This document shows, piece after piece, positions 45,601-59,530 of a DNA stretch of 64,000 nt. This stretch comes from Apteryx mantelli (Eukaryota > Chordata > Aves > Apterygiformes > Apterygidae), in contig NC_089981.1 of the NCBI RefSeq assembly GCF_036417845.1, positions 23,146,001 to 23,210,000 on the forward strand. Direction: 5' to 3'. Under the pieces are notes generated by a model. The model saw only the letters and a list, made by a program, of their open reading frames with translations. It searched no databases and was not told the DNA's origin. How positions within the stretch are numbered: position 1 is the stretch's first letter; the number at the start of each line of letters is the position of its first letter. Made by a program: the position numbers and the translations under genes.

Positions 45601-48600
45601 ACATGAATTTACTATAAATAGTATTAATGAACTCAAACCATCTTCATCTGCAGTTTCTGTAAGTAGAGAGTGATTTCCTTTAAGTTTTTGTTTCAGACTT
45701 TCTGGCAAACAGCTATTTTTATCCTTCCCCCACCCTTTTTTACCCCACCCATGGATTGATTGTGCTTAATCAGTATTTGAAGTTTGAGTTGTATTCTTGT
45801 GTAGTCTGTTGGATATGTCACATAGCTCTTCAGTTCTGTTTGGATAGTTGTGCAAGCAATTCCAACATTAATGTTTGCATGTGCAAATTGAAAATTTAAT
45901 TTTCTGTACTGTTTCAAAGTGATTCCCATAAGCACCCATGCTTGGAAGATGCGAAGTTTTCCAGAAGGGTGTATTAAAAGAAGCACAAATATGACTGATT
46001 CAAACTTACTTAATTTCAAATGCACACTTCTGGAACATTTTAATTTTAAATAAAAATGTTAACATCCCTATTTATTCCTTTTGTTCTGTTTACATACCAG
46101 AACCATTACTGATAAAATTCAGAAAAACACACAGACAATCTGCCCATAAGATTTCATCACTGCTTCCTAGATTTGAAAATTGCGTTTAAATGGGATTTAG
46201 GTTGAACACAGGGAATTGTGCTGGCAGTCTTAATAAAAGTGTATTACGCTATATTGACTTAGTTGCAAGCATTTTTTTCATGAAGTTGTCATCTGTTACA
46301 CAAGTACAAGGGAGGTCTCCATTGTCCTATAGATTGTACAAACATACATTGTTTCTTTTTTGATGACCTTGTGATACAGTTTTTAAAGGAGAATAAATGA
46401 AGGTGCATCAGCTGCTGAAAATATTGCAAAGGGTATTAACAAAGGAAGCAAGATATATTTAGAAAGGGGTAGATTTGGCTTAAGTATTAATAAGTATGTT
46501 AGGTTTTGATGGAGAGACTGAAGATAAAAGCACTATGGAGAAAGTAAAAATGGTAAATGTGTATATTTTAAGTAAATCCATGCACATTCTCTTGCAAATG
46601 GAAGAGTTGCCTCCATAGTAGTGCAAAATAACCTTCAGGCTGACACAGGTAGGTGATGGGTAGTCACTTAATGCTGGAGTGGAAAGAACGGAAAACTTAT
46701 CTTGAGTTGTCAGTTCTTACAGTTATATTTTGAGAAGAGTATTTAATATTTGCTCTTCCTGTTTATTTCCTGAAGGCCAAAGATATCATTGTCAGCTGGC
46801 ATAAATTAAAGTAGCCCTAAAGCTGCCCTAAATTGCTCTTTCACAAAGCCCTGATAACTGGACTTTCTTCCTCCCTTTGGCTTTGCTAGTCAGTTTCTGC
46901 TTTTTAGCCTTTTGCTGTTATTACTATGTGTTCCTTGCATAAAGACTATTGCATATTTAAGAGGAAAATAAAATTTTTTTATTTCTTTTTTAAACCATTA
47001 TTTTTAATTTGGAGTGGTGGAAAGGGTGAGGGTAGACTGGAAGGGACCATTTCTTATATAGTTTACCACTGATAACAGGCTCTTCTGCAGTTTTTTTTAG
47101 CTAGCATCTATCCACTGATAATCACTGATTCAATAATGAAGAATTTTGGAAAAAGCAATAGACTTCAGTGACTGACTCAAAGGAGATTATTACCGGTAAA
47201 AACTATATTCTAAGATTTGTAACATTAACTGACAGTAAATGGGTTGATAGGGGAGAAAGAGAAGCCAGCATCAAGTGGCTTTGGGTATGCAAACACTATA
47301 TATTTTTGTGTTCCAACTCAGTTTATGGGGACTGTAGGCATGATAATGTTTCCAGTGAAGTGCATAACTTTTTTAAGTGTTAAAAAAAAAAAAAAAGTTG
47401 ATGGAAAACTGTTTTCAGGCATCCATTTAGCAAGTGCTCTTCTGGCTGCCTGCTTCTACTTACCAAGCAACGTACTCCTTATATCCTCAGGCTCTTGCAA
47501 TTTTGCCTTGCTACCATTTTGCAGTATATGCTTAATAGTGGAGAAGAATCTGAGATTGCGTATATTTTTTTAATGATATATCCATTACGTATGTATTAAT
47601 GAACTCTGCTTTTGCAGGGTCATTCTTCTGTGTATTCAGCCTTGCGTGTTGTAAATTTGGTCCCCCTGTCATTTAGCTATTAAAAGCACTATTGATTGGA
47701 ACAAAAATAAGAGGAGCTGGTATCTGGGAGAAGCAAACTGGTCTGGACCACAAATGTGTTCGTTTTCTATTGTCGCTGTGAAGCCTGTTCCTGGACCTTT
47801 GTTTAAATCTGTCCAAGGTTGAACAGCCATCCTTCAGCTGAAGATGAGAATGTGCCAGGTCTTTGTGTTGACCCAGGAGAAAAATTTGATAGAATTGCGT
47901 GGCTTTCTCTTCTTTCACTTTTTTCCTTATTTTTTTTGTAGCTGTCAGTGTGGACACTGTATTTTTACTCAAATGTCCTCTTGAGGACCTATGGAAAGGG
48001 CAGTGTTTTGTTTTGCGTTTGTCCAGAATTAGGTACACTGTAGTCCTGGTTCATGATGTTGACTCCTTGACCCTATGGTAGTATAGCTTATGAGAAGGAG
48101 AGACCAGTAATGATGTATTTGCAGTTAAACATGAGCTGATGATGAGTTATGATTTGCCTTAAGAAATAAGTGGAAGACAGTTCTGATTATTTGATCAGGA
48201 AAAAGCTTTCTTTACAGCATTCCATTCTGCTAAAGTTTGAGCTAAGTTAGCCCATGACTGTGCTAAGGGTACTTAAATGCAAGTATTGCATTTGAATTAA
48301 AACTCAAACTTAAGTAGGTGAAAACATGACTTCAAGTTCCAGACCCTTGTAGAGTGAAACGTGCTGTACGGCGTGTTTAAATATTTCTTATGCCTAGCGC
48401 TGATTCCATGCTGCCTAGGGCTTGGGTTACTCATGGACATTATGTTGGCCATTTGCCCTGGGTAAGTTTCGTCCAGTGACTGTGTGGATTCCTTTTAATA
48501 AACTGCCACCTGTCTCTAAAATTAAGGAATTAAGGGAAGGATTTGACTCAGATTTTTACCTTACTAGATTTCTTCATGTCTTCCCAGTATCCTGTGCCAA

Positions 48601-49274
48601 AACTTATTTCTTATTTTCAGGTTGTGAATGATGGGCAGCTTGGTTGTCATATTGGGGTGACCTGCTGCCAGCAGATACAGAAGGGGTCTCCAGTTTTCCT
48701 CTTGAATTTCTGGTCATCTGTGTTTTTACTTCAGTTACCTTGCCTCTTTGAAATGGAAGCTGATTCAGGGACTGGCATCATAATCTAGAGGTTGCTAGAC
48801 AGGTATTTGGTTCTTTCTGTAGTTGCTATTCAGTAAAATTAATGAAGACCTTAGAGGGAAGTCTCAAAAAACTTTTGATGACATTACAGTTCCAAGACTG
48901 AGCCTCTTAATCTTTCCAATTTTGTTTAAATAGGCTGACAAGTACTGCTGGAAGAGCAGGTAGAAATACTCAGAAAGCAAGAACACAGTCTATCCCCAAA
49001 TAAGCACATCTTACTATTAGAGAAATAAAAAAAAGTGGGTGGGCTGAAAAGAAAGGAGTTCTGAATTTTTCTTTTACTTCCCGTACAGATGGATTGCCTT
49101 TGAGAAATTAATGCTGACTTATTGTGTGGCCTTCAAGAATTATTTTCCATTTTTTCCTTCCACCCTTCACATTTCTTACCTAGGTTGTAAATTGATGGGA
49201 ATGATGATTTGTGTTGTATGTGTATAATCCTTTTCATGCTAAGGCATTAATCTTAGTTGAGCCTGTATGTGTAC

Positions 49275-49500
49275 AGGAAATTCCATTTAAACATAAGAAA
49301 CCCCTTTTTCTCTGTGAGGGTGGCTGAACACTGGAACAGGTTGCTCAGAGAAGTTGTGGAGTCTCTATCCTTGGAGGTAGTCAGAACTCAACTGGACATG
49401 GCCCTCAGCAACCTGCTGTAGCTGAACCTGGTTTGAGCACAGGGCATTGGACTAGATGATCTCCAGAGAGCCCTTACAGCCTCAACTTTTCTGTATTATC
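49275..49500 (+). mobile_element. CR1 LINE, 3'-truncated tail copy
   Basis: Diagnostic CR1 3'-end blocks occur in order: TGAACACTGGAACAGGTTGC, then TCAGAGAAGTTGTGGAGTCTC, then GGACTAGATGATCTCCAGAG, then CCCTTACAGCCTCAACTTTTC. The element is severely 5'-truncated, as is usual for CR1, and the terminal octamer-like repeat is decayed. It lies in the sense orientation of BRSK2 intron 1. This is the strongest indicator of a bird or close relative in the window. Confidence 0.9.
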
Positions 49501-52294
49501 CCATGCAACTAAATGATAAATTGTTCAGTGAGCTGTGGAACTAATGACGCCAGGTTTCTTCTAGGTTTGTGTTCTGTGTTACCTCATCCTCCTCCTGTCT
49601 CATGTTCCCTGTCTCTTGGGCTGGGCAGAGAGAGTGTTTGTGGTGATTTGGAACTCACTGCTGGCTGTTAACTTTGTTGCTTGCTCTCAGAATATAGTAA
49701 GAACTAAATCACAATTATTCTTTCCTTTGTGGGAGCATTAATTTGTATGTCTTTCCCCCAGACATTCAGCACTTCCCACAGAACTTAGAGAATCTTTGAG
49801 ACTTCCCTTGCTCTGTCAAACTTGGTTGAAACTGGCTAATGTATTCCAAAGGTAAGGGGGAATTGCAGACTAACAGCCTGAACAGCTAAATTTTGTTTCC
49901 TCAGGAAATCAGGCTAAAACAAAGCTGTCATAAACAGCACAATGTCTCTGAATTGCATTTGGTTATGATGCTCATGACAGGAGTCCCAATCCACTGCTAT
50001 GGCATATTGGGATTGCTGGAGTACAGCTGCTCTTCAGACATTGCCCCTCACCTTGGTTAAGACCCTTAACCAAAGCTGGGAAGGAAGAGTGGCACTAAGC
50101 CACACTGGGATTCCCTAATTCTTGGGGAATCCCCACCCAGCTGGATTCCTGCCTAATTTATGTTGCTGGAGCAATACAAAGCAGGGAGGATGGAGGCTAG
50201 AACCAGGTCTCTTCGGTTTGCAAGATGAGCTCAGTGATTGGGGAGTGTGGGAAGAAGGGAGCCCTCGCTGTATTTCCTCCGTGTATCCATTTTGGTACAG
50301 TGGCCGTATTTGAAGTAGTTCTTTCTTGCAGAAAGCTGAGAGGAACACTGAGAGCTGTTTGTGTGTTCACGATGCCAGTCCATACAGAAATGGTCGCCAA
50401 AGACAAAGCCAAGTATTATAGTAGAACTTGGCAATGACACAAGTGCCATAGCCCTATTAAACACAGGCATTTGTTTTGTTGAAAAGGCATGGCCATGAGT
50501 GGCACAGCTTTTAAGAATCTTCCCGCTTTGCAAGCAGCAGCAGCCATAAACAGTTTTTCTCTCACTAGCTTTTGAAACTAGTATCATCTACATTTTTTTC
50601 CAGACCTCCCACCCACTTAAATATTAAAGCTTGATTAAAATCAGTAGTTATTTTAAAAAAGAAAGATCTGTCCCTAGTGTTTCTGGTTTTTGTCCTATGC
50701 TGCTTTTCTTCTGGGTCTGTGGCTTATTTCACTACTTGTATTTGTGAAATTACATCACTTTTGCTTCTGGTTGTTTTCTGATTGTGCTGAAAACATTACT
50801 TAGACAAGTTCCCCACTCCAGTTACACCATGACTTCAAGGCCTTGCTCAAGTTTTTCTGAGAGGGGACCATGACCCATAAGCAAGTTTCTCATTGATAGT
50901 GGAGGCAGACCTCTGGCAGTGTTCTAGTTAAGAGCAGCATAGGAATACATCTCCTCTGCAGTGAATATTCAAACAAATTAGAGCACAAAGTGGAATGATA
51001 CTGTAAGCAATTTCAATTCAAACTGAAAATATGGGCACAGCATTTTACAAATTACTGTCTTTCATCCTTAAAGCAGAAGTCTGTCTGCTCAGCTAACGGG
51101 CAAATAAGGCCAGGCAAATATTGGAATGCTAGAGAAGAACTGCTGCTAAAAGTATTCAATCACATACGTGTACTGAAACCACCCAACAAGTCTTCATTAA
51201 TCTTCAGCATGTAGAGAAAGTCCTGCATTTGGCGTTACGGTACTTTTGCTAGGGGCAGCAACAGCCAGGCTACTAGCATGGTTGGGGCAGCCATCTTCTT
51301 ACCAGGTGGCCCTTCTTGCTTAGGGGAAATGGTGCAACAATGGGAATGGTTTCTGGATCTATGCCCATAGTACTATTATCACCAAAGGTTAGATGAGTGA
51401 CAGCTGAGAACCTTTTCAGCTCCACTGACACTTAGTTATTCTAACTCAATGGTTTAGAGCCTGTGGCCTGGGAAACCAGGTGGTCCATAGACTGCTTCTC
51501 AAGGATTCATAAAAAATATTCTTTAGAAAAGCAAACTGACTTTTTGTTTGCTGTTTAAGTGTCTACTTCTCTACTGGAAATTTCTGAAGAGTTCACCAGA
51601 GGGGAGAAAGCCCGCTGCTGTAGGCCTTGTTCTCTTCATTGAACTGGTGGGAACTGGAAGCATGGCATGGCGAAGGGTCTTGGAAAAGAATGTCTACATA
51701 GTAATTGGAGGAGTGACTTTACCACAGGAAGATATACTGCTGATATATCTCCTGGCACAGGCAGCACTGAAAATAGGGCAGGGTATGCTGGATGAGAGTT
51801 GAGTAAGTCTATGAGAGCACTAGAACCCTTGCCCTATGCAGAAGTCTGTGCTTCCCTATCTTTACCCAGATTGTTTACTTGCACCAGTGATAGTTCTGCC
51901 CTTGTTTTGCTCAGTGGAAAAACTGAACATCAGACAGAAGTCAATGCGAGTAAGCCAAGCATTTGTATACATAATGCAGTGCACGCTTACTCTGTGCTGG
52001 TGGTTTCGTGTTAAGGTTGGATGTTTTCTTTGTGTATACAAAATGCCAACCTGTGCTTGATCTTGTAGAGTTCTAAATCTCTTGTGAAAGATTGTCCAGT
52101 GCTTTCAGCTCCCATTGAATTAAAGGTTCTCAAAGAATTGGACCCTGTTTGTTTTTTGCTCTCTAAAATACTGCGGAATCCTAGTTGGGTGATTTCTTGG
52201 GGCAGCAGTAGTAGACACACTTGTATGAAACGGGTCCTGTTCATGTCATTGTGCTGTTAGAAGACAGTCTACTCACAAAAAATAACTGCGTAGT

Positions 52295-52420
52295 CTTCCT
52301 GGACCCTGACAGGCTCTGCCATTGGCTCAGGGTGTAGCCTTTGGCAAGTTAGTGTTTTTTTTTTTCTTATAATGCCCTGCCGTAAAACTAAGACGATACT
52401 TAAAGACCTTCTTTTAGGGG
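52295..52420 (+). repeat. MIR SINE relic
   Basis: CTCTGCCATTGGCTCAGGGTG then TAGCCTTTGGCAAGTTAGT match the MIR order CTCTGCCACTGACTTGCTGTGTGACCTTGGGCAAGTCA. CCGTAAAACTAAGACGATAC follows at the position of the CTGTAAAATGGGGATAAT block. Confidence 0.5.
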
Positions 52421-53931
52421 CTGACAGAATTAGCAAGGTAGTATTAATACTTTAGGCAGTATGGAAAGGCCATAATTACTGCAGTTTCTGGGATAACTCC
52501 ACTTTTTAGGCCCAGTTATACTATTTTTTTGCTAGTGTATATCTGTGTAAGTTCCACTTTGTTCAATGTATCTCATTTTCACCACCTGAGGATATAGCCT
52601 GCTTTTTCCAGGTGGGGTTGATGCCTTTTCATACTGTATTTGTCTTCCATAGCTTCTTTTTGATTATCATACTCTTGATATACAAGCGCTGAAATCTTTG
52701 TGGCTGCAATTTAACACTAAAGTTGTTTTAACTATCCTATAATGCAGAAGAATTCTGTTGATGTTCCCATTTTGACAATTTGTGGCCACACTGACTTTTG
52801 TTGCTTCTTTCCTTAAGGACATTTGTTTCTGATCTATAAAACAAAATGTCACTGAGTAAAACTCTGTTAGCATGATGCTGTCTTCTACTTGCAAAAGATT
52901 TATAACTTGGTCAGTTTTATTTAAGCTTCTGTAGAACTGATGGAATTATACTGCAGTGCTAAAATGCAGCAGTTTCATTTTCCTGCAGGCAACAGCCCTC
53001 TGGTGTGTATTTGGGCTCCTCTTTGGAAATTCTGACAGACTGGTAGAGAAACCTTTTAAAAATGCCTCACACTCAAATTAAGCTGCTACATGAAGTTGCA
53101 GATCTCCTCTTCTTTCCAATCCTCACCTCACTGCCACCCCCACCTCAATTTGAGAGCTGAATGTAAAAGGCAAAGCGAGGTTAATAAATGCACCCGGTTC
53201 ATAATAGCAAGTCTTATTTGGCAAAGTGATATTTACAAATGCTATTTGAGTAAGCTTCAGCTTCCAGAACTATTGCTGGGAAAGGGTATAGGTCGGTGTG
53301 AAGTGGGTGGAGAGGCTAATGGGCTGTTCTGAAGACTGGCTGAATTGTTAGGAATGCAGGCATTTCTGAGGAGGCTGCTGATGAACTTGAGAAAATTGAA
53401 ATATCAAAGATTTTTTTTTTTTAAGGGACGACTTTACAAGTCTGTGTTACAGGCATTAACGATGGTTATATTGCAAGTTATTGCTTGGAACGATATTTCA
53501 GCTAATGGGGAAGGAGGAATGACAGGACTTTCTTTCCATCAATGCCCTAGAAGTGAAATTTATCCTTTTGCTAGCGCAAGATTTAGCTATCATTTAAGTT
53601 CCACTTGAGCCCTATTTTTAGAACTAAGTGACATACTGAGTAGCAAAAATGGGAGTTCAGAAAGTAGATGAAGTAAAATATTACTCCTTACTATTTTTGA
53701 GATGGTAAGCTAGAGTAAAAATTTCAGAAAAAACATTTGCATTTAAAAGCTGCACCAGGGATGCATTTGACTTGTTCCCTTTTCATAACTACAGCAAATG
53801 TCAAAGTCATGTGATATCTGTAACTATATTACTTTATAAATACTGTCTTTATAAGAAAGTAGACAATTTCATTATGATTGAAGCCTGAAATTGTGTTTAA
53901 AACAAAAAAAGGCTTTTATATAACATACTGA

Positions 53932-53951
53932 GCAGAAATAATAATTTCTGC
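53932..53951. repeat. Perfect inverted repeat, 8-bp arms, 4-nt spacer
   Basis: GCAGAAAT, spacer AATA, ATTTCTGC. It lies in an AT-rich part of BRSK2 intron 1. It could be a dimeric factor site or simply chance. Confidence 0.9.
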
Positions 53952-56900
53952 AATTTTTTTAAGGGAAAATAATCCCAGTTAAAATTGTTTTAAAAAGCAT
54001 CAATTCTTGACTGTGATGTTTGAGACCTACTGTGTGACTGCAAAATGAAAGTGAAGTTACTGAATGAGACTAATGGAAGAGGTGAAAGAAAGCTTTAGGA
54101 TGCCAAATATATTGGACTTCTTTCAATAATAGACAATGGTCGTAGGATATGAGTCCTTTTCTCAGTATGTGGTTGAACTTTGTTCTGTGAATGGTGTAAA
54201 TTTGTGGCCCTACTGGATAAGGCTTCTGGTCACCTCTGGTTTAAGTGATAGCAATTATCAAGAGACATATATACCAGCTGAGATGCACCATGCAAAAGTA
54301 GTGTTTCAGCCTTGCCACTTCTGGGGGGGGAAGCCTTGATATTTCTTTTGTGCCAGTTTTCCATCAATTGTGGAGTCCATCCAACCACAGTTTGGGGCAC
54401 CTAGTAAAATGTAAGGGGAAAGCCAGAAATAAGCAATAATCCCCCTCTCTTCCCAAATTTATACTATCCTTGATCTTGAAAGTGAAAACTTATGGGGGCT
54501 TTTCCTGCTCTAAATTGCAAAAATGTAAAATTCACTGAATTAAGCAGAGATGTTGGCATAAAAATAAGATAAATGGAGAGAGGAGATTCTGGATCTTTAA
54601 ATGTTAAAGGCTCAGAGCCTTTGTCTCTTTGGAGCTGTTTTTTTAATCATTAAAGAGTGCAGAATGGTAGTAGAAGCTGAGGAATCACTAGCTCTTGCTT
54701 AAGTGAGTAACTGTCAGTCTCCAAAACATGATTGTTTTAATTTTGCTTATTCAGCTTCTTGTTTGTGGTTTAAAACACAAGACATCTTAACACATGGCTG
54801 CAGCAGATTGCCGGTCGTTTATTGTAGGCAGAATAAAAATGGATTATTGCCAACTCAGGCACTGTTGTTAAAGAAACATTAGGCCTTTTAGATATCTATT
54901 TTTTCCTCCCCAATAACATGACTTGTCAAATTAGAGTTGAAGAGCCTAAGCAAAAGCACTTTCTGACATTTATTAGTGTGTGCTACAACAATCTTAACTA
55001 AATCCATAAAAGTGGTAACAGTGCAAGAGACATGATAAGGGAATTCACAATTTTTATTGCGTTTTGCATCTTTCCTCTCAGGTGGTATGTGTAGCTCTGT
55101 CTCTATGTAGAAACAGTGGCGAATCACTGCTATGTGAACACAGTGGAACATGGTTCTGTGGAGCCTACTACTGTCCTCAAATGAGCTGGCATCATTAGTT
55201 TTAAATAAGTATTTTGAGCTGTTTTTCTATACTCTGTTATGCTGGTGTAATTAACCAAGGGTGAAATTCACCCTGATGTGGAAGGCCAGTGCTAGGCCTG
55301 ACCTAGCAGTCATTTCATTTTTTAGAGTCGTTTCAGTTCCCTGCATTTCTTTTCAGGAGCAAAGTTTTGCCTCAAGCCTGTGGCAATTTCAAAGCTTTAA
55401 AAAAACAAGTTGTTTTTGAGTTACTAGACTGGGAGAGTGAGATGAGGAAGGTGAGTCATACTTCAACTAGTAAAACATAGCCTTCTTCCCCCACATTTTG
55501 ATTGTTTTAAATAGATATATCTTTTTTTTTTTTGCCACAAATCTCAAATTGTGGTTATTTCTAGCCTAAAAATGAATTTGAAGTGGTTTATAGCTCCTGT
55601 TGGAGGGAGGCTGTTGAACCTGATAGACCTTTGGTTTGATCCCAGTGTGATTGTACATGTATCCTAGGAGGAATTAAATCCCAAAGACTTCCTTCCTTAA
55701 CAGAGAAGCAGCTGTGAATATAGCATCAGTAGCTTGATGTACCTTCACATGGTGAATATTTGTCTGAAATGCACTTTTTCTTCCATTTCCTATTATCTCC
55801 TAACTAAAAGTACTGAGATCTGAAAGTGTTTAAAATTAATTCACCCTATTACTGGCTCTGTTTTTGTTCCTAGATGTCTTTGCAAAGGTCACATTATCAA
55901 TCTTTGCCAACCTAATATTTGTCCTGCTGTGAAGCAGCATAGATTTGCTATTTCAGCAACACTTTAGAAGTTGTGTAATGTTAGCCAATTCATATACAAA
56001 TTAGAAGTATTTAAACATAGGTTTTAAACTGACACATTGCCATCCTCAGGTTTTTGGTTTTCTTTGGATACAACAGGGTGTTCTACAGGAGAATCTAAAC
56101 TTTTCCCTGGTCATCAGGATTGCATCATTTACATTGTGTCCAGAGATTGTTTTGTATGAAAATTCTGTAATAGTAATAAGCCAGATTTTTGTTCTTCCTA
56201 TACTTTTTTCCCTGATGTGAGTCCAGTACTTCGTTGACATTTCTTTGGATTTACAGTAGTTTGAGACAGCAGTATCATGTCCTAGTATAGACCTTGTTGT
56301 CTTCCATTAGTGTTCATGTAAGAGTCACTATACTCAAGTCAGCAAAAGGATCCTGCTAGAAAGTCATTTTAAGTGAGAATATTTTGTAATTGCTGCTCCT
56401 GAATTATGTGCACACTAATCAGCTTCAGTAAGGGCTTTAGGCCACGAGCATTAATGTAAAGGGTATATATGGAAATATTAGTCAAATGCAATTTGATAAT
56501 AAGCTGTACCCCAAAAAAACAAACCCCTGATGCATTCACTTATTGTCAGCGGTGATGCTTATTTAAAATGACGTACACTGCTGAAGATAACTATTTAGTA
56601 ATAGGAATGTAAGTGGGTGACTAAGAGAGAATACATATTCAGTACTTCCAGAAAACCAGTCTCATGACTCTGATAGTAACAAGTATTGACAGTATTGGAA
56701 ATAATGTTTTTAAGTTTTCCTATTCTTCTCTCACTGTAGAAAACATTCTTTGACTGGCATTCAGCAGGTCAGTGGTATAGGATCACCTTAGTGCTCACCC
56801 CTTTATTTATTTATCTCCTCCCCTCCCGCTGGGTGCATCTGAATTTAACTTGATTCCCAGCCTTGCCAGCAGCTTTGTCAAATCGAACTGTAGCATTTGA

Positions 56901-57324
56901 AAGCAACTGGTTTACTGAAAAACATGCTGAAGCAATCCAGACTTGGATTTCAAAGGGAGTGGAGAGGTCTTGATCTGTGCCACTGTTGCAAGCTCAGCAC
57001 CATGGCGTGTGATTGACTCACTTGCCATTTTGAAAAACTTAATGGTCTTTAGTGTAATCACAGGCTATAAAAGTGGGATATGTGAGATCATGAAGAAGCC
57101 CAGAATTTTTCTCTCTCCACAGGCAAACTGGGCTTTTGCTTATGCTGTTGTAAAATTGGCCCAACTGTTCTGAGGTTAGGGAGTCTTACTTTAGGCTTAT
57201 ACTGCTACACAGAAAATAGAGTCTAACAATGTGTTACTCAAGGAGGAGTCTGCACTTGTATCCCATCAGCTTCAGTGGAGTTTATTTTATTCTAGACTGA
57301 ATGAAAGAAAGATCAGGTTATGTG

Positions 57325-57430
57325 ACTTTATGGACCAGATCCTCAACTGGCATCACTTGGTTGAGAGCCTTTGACTTCAGTACAGCTGCATGGGTTACCC
57401 TAGTTATAGATTTGACCCTCCATATAAAGG
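57325..57430. repeat. Relic of a palindromic amniote interspersed repeat
   Basis: GGACCAGATCCTCAACTGGC and then TTTGACTTCAGTACAGCTG match the order of an abundant sauropsid repeat that reads GGCCAGATCCTCAGCTGGTG, then CCATTGACTTCAATGGAGCT. It is the clearest of these relics in the window. The second palindromic arm is too decayed to delimit. Confidence 0.45.
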
Positions 57431-58311
57431 CAGAGACTGTAGATTTTAAATTCTGGAAAAGGCCTAGTTACTGGATTCCTTCTTTCCAAGCATTGCTGTT
57501 AATTAAAAAAGAAAAACATGCACGTGCTCACACACATACACAGAGGGCATGTTTTGGTGTCTAAAGATTTAATGTCACACATTTTCTGCCAATAGGTGCA
57601 TGATTGTTTCTGTCTTTGAAAAAGCCTTTCCATAATCTTTACCAGTTTCTTCCTTTCTTTCTATAAGTAAACATTCTCTGAACTTACAGCAATTTTATTT
57701 CTATACTGATGTAATAGCCACAGCTTGGATATTGCCTCTGTTATAACTTATTCATAGGTACTTACAGTTTTCTCAGAAAATTGACCTTTAGACTTAAAAT
57801 TCTTGTGCTTGGCCTCTAGTCCAAAAGTGACTTTCTCTCTAGAGAGATCTTGATAAAATTCTATAGGACTGGGTTTAGTTTATCTGACTGTGGGCAGCAG
57901 GAGGTGGTAAGGAATTGAAGGTCACTAGTTCAGTTCCTTGCTGGAATTAAATCCTTGAGAAAATAAGGATAATCCTTCATTTGAGGTTTACTCACTTGGT
58001 TGCTTCCCTGCGCTCCCTGCTGTCTGCATCAGGCTTCATGATGTTTGTATATCTTTTTCCTTAGATGACCTAGAAGGTGTTAATTTTGTGTTAATACTCA
58101 TTAATAAACAATCACATAGGTGAAACAGGCACAATTAAACAGAGCTGCTGTTAGTTATAGGTAAAAATTTAAATCTGAAGTCTAAACACCTTTGAATTTC
58201 AGGAGAAGGCATGGAGGAATAGGTATTCTTGTTCCAAAAGTGAGTGCAATCACATACTTAGTTTTCATGTGAATAAGATGCAAAACTGTAAGGGACCTGC
58301 CTTTTAGATCA

Positions 58312-58332
58312 ATTTTGGACGTTGTCCAAAAT
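58312..58332. repeat. Perfect inverted repeat, 9-bp arms, 3-nt loop
   Basis: ATTTTGGAC, loop GTT, GTCCAAAAT. On either strand of a transcript this is a tight hairpin. It is followed 5 bp later by a second perfect inverted repeat. Confidence 0.95.
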
Positions 58333-58337
58333 CTTAT

Positions 58338-58366
58338 GCCATTTGGCACTGTCAAGGCCAAATGGC
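58338..58366. repeat. Perfect inverted repeat, 10-bp arms, 9-nt loop
   Basis: GCCATTTGGC, loop ACTGTCAAG, GCCAAATGGC. It contains TTGGC and GCCAA half-sites of nuclear factor I, but at 9-nt spacing rather than the usual 5. It is the second of two adjacent hairpins in BRSK2 intron 1. Confidence 0.95.
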
Positions 58367-59089
58367 AGCCTTTCAGCCCTAGTTCAACTTTGTTTATGTT
58401 TACACTGCAGTTTCTGCCCGGGGCTCCAGACTGCTGTGGTCAGTCAGACAGATACCTGAATTGCCTAATTTGAAACTGTCTTGGCTATCTGTACTCTATA
58501 CTGCAATTAGAGTTACACAGTGTAGGGCTTGATGGGCACAACAGGAATGTTATGATAAAACAGCTTTTTGTATCAGAGCAGTGGTCTGTCTTGTTCCAAT
58601 ATTGTGTAGTAGATGTTTGGTGGACAATTCTAGAAATGTTGCGGCAGCTGATGTTAGAGTTGCCAATAGTAGGATTACTCCTCTGCCCCCCCCACCAATG
58701 TCTATTGGTTAGTGATTGTTTTCTGTCCTGATGTGTCAAGCCTTATATCTGGGTGATTTTTTTCTTTTGTTTTAATACAGAGGTATGAATCTATTCCCAA
58801 TATCCATTTGAATGTTTTGTTTTGTTTTTTCCAGATCCTTTTAAACTCTTAGTGATACTATGTGGCAGTGACTTAGTTTGATTATATGTTATGCAGACCC
58901 CCAGATGAATGAAAAGCAGCATCAATACCCTTTTCTCCTACTATTTCCTTCTCCTTTTTAAATTTTGTTCCCACCTACTTTTTTCAGGTATCATGCATCC
59001 TGGTATTCAGAAAAGTGGGCATTTTTGATTTATCTTCTTTATACCTGTCATCATCCTGTATTTCTCTAGTGTTGTCTAGTGTATATCTT

Positions 59090-59530
59090 TTTATTCTTCT
59101 TCCAAACTGACAATCCATATCTTTTCAGTCTAATATGATCCTTATGCTCTTATTTGTTTTTGCTGCTTGCCTCTTAATACCACCTATTTCTGCTATGATT
59201 TTTTGAGGACAATATTCCAAGTGAGGATGTATCCTTGATTTATACATTGGCGTTATCACATTTTCAAGTATAATTTTCGATCTCATTGTTCAAAGCTTTA
59301 TTGTTATTTTTGATTATCTTTGCACATCCAGTTGATATTTTCATTAAGCTGTCCAAAGTGATGGCAAGCCTTTTCTTGAATGACTCCAGTTAATTTAGGA
59401 CTCAGCAATGTATATTAGTGTTTCACATTATTCTTTCTATCTTGCGTTTGTCAACATTGAATTTCATCTAGTCATGCTGCCCATCCACAAAGCTTTGTTA
59501 TTTCTCTGTTTTAAGAGCTTAAGTGGGACT
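59090..59530 (-). mobile_element. Old CR1/L3-like LINE fragment, antisense
   Basis: AACATTGAATTTCATCTAGTC followed by ATGCTGCCCATCCACAAAGC, and upstream GACAATATTCCAAGTGAGGA, resemble the antisense of the reverse-transcriptase end of ancient amniote CR1/L3 elements. There the usual order is GACAGTATTCCAAGTGAGG, then TTGAATTTCATCTGCCAT, then TGCCCATTCAC. It is more diverged than the copies at 2920 and 49275. Limits are approximate. Confidence 0.5.

Noticed and set aside
47673-48038. 121-codon minus-strand basic frame
   Set aside because: It begins at GTG and has no recognisable family. It lies antisense in an intron with no promoter features.
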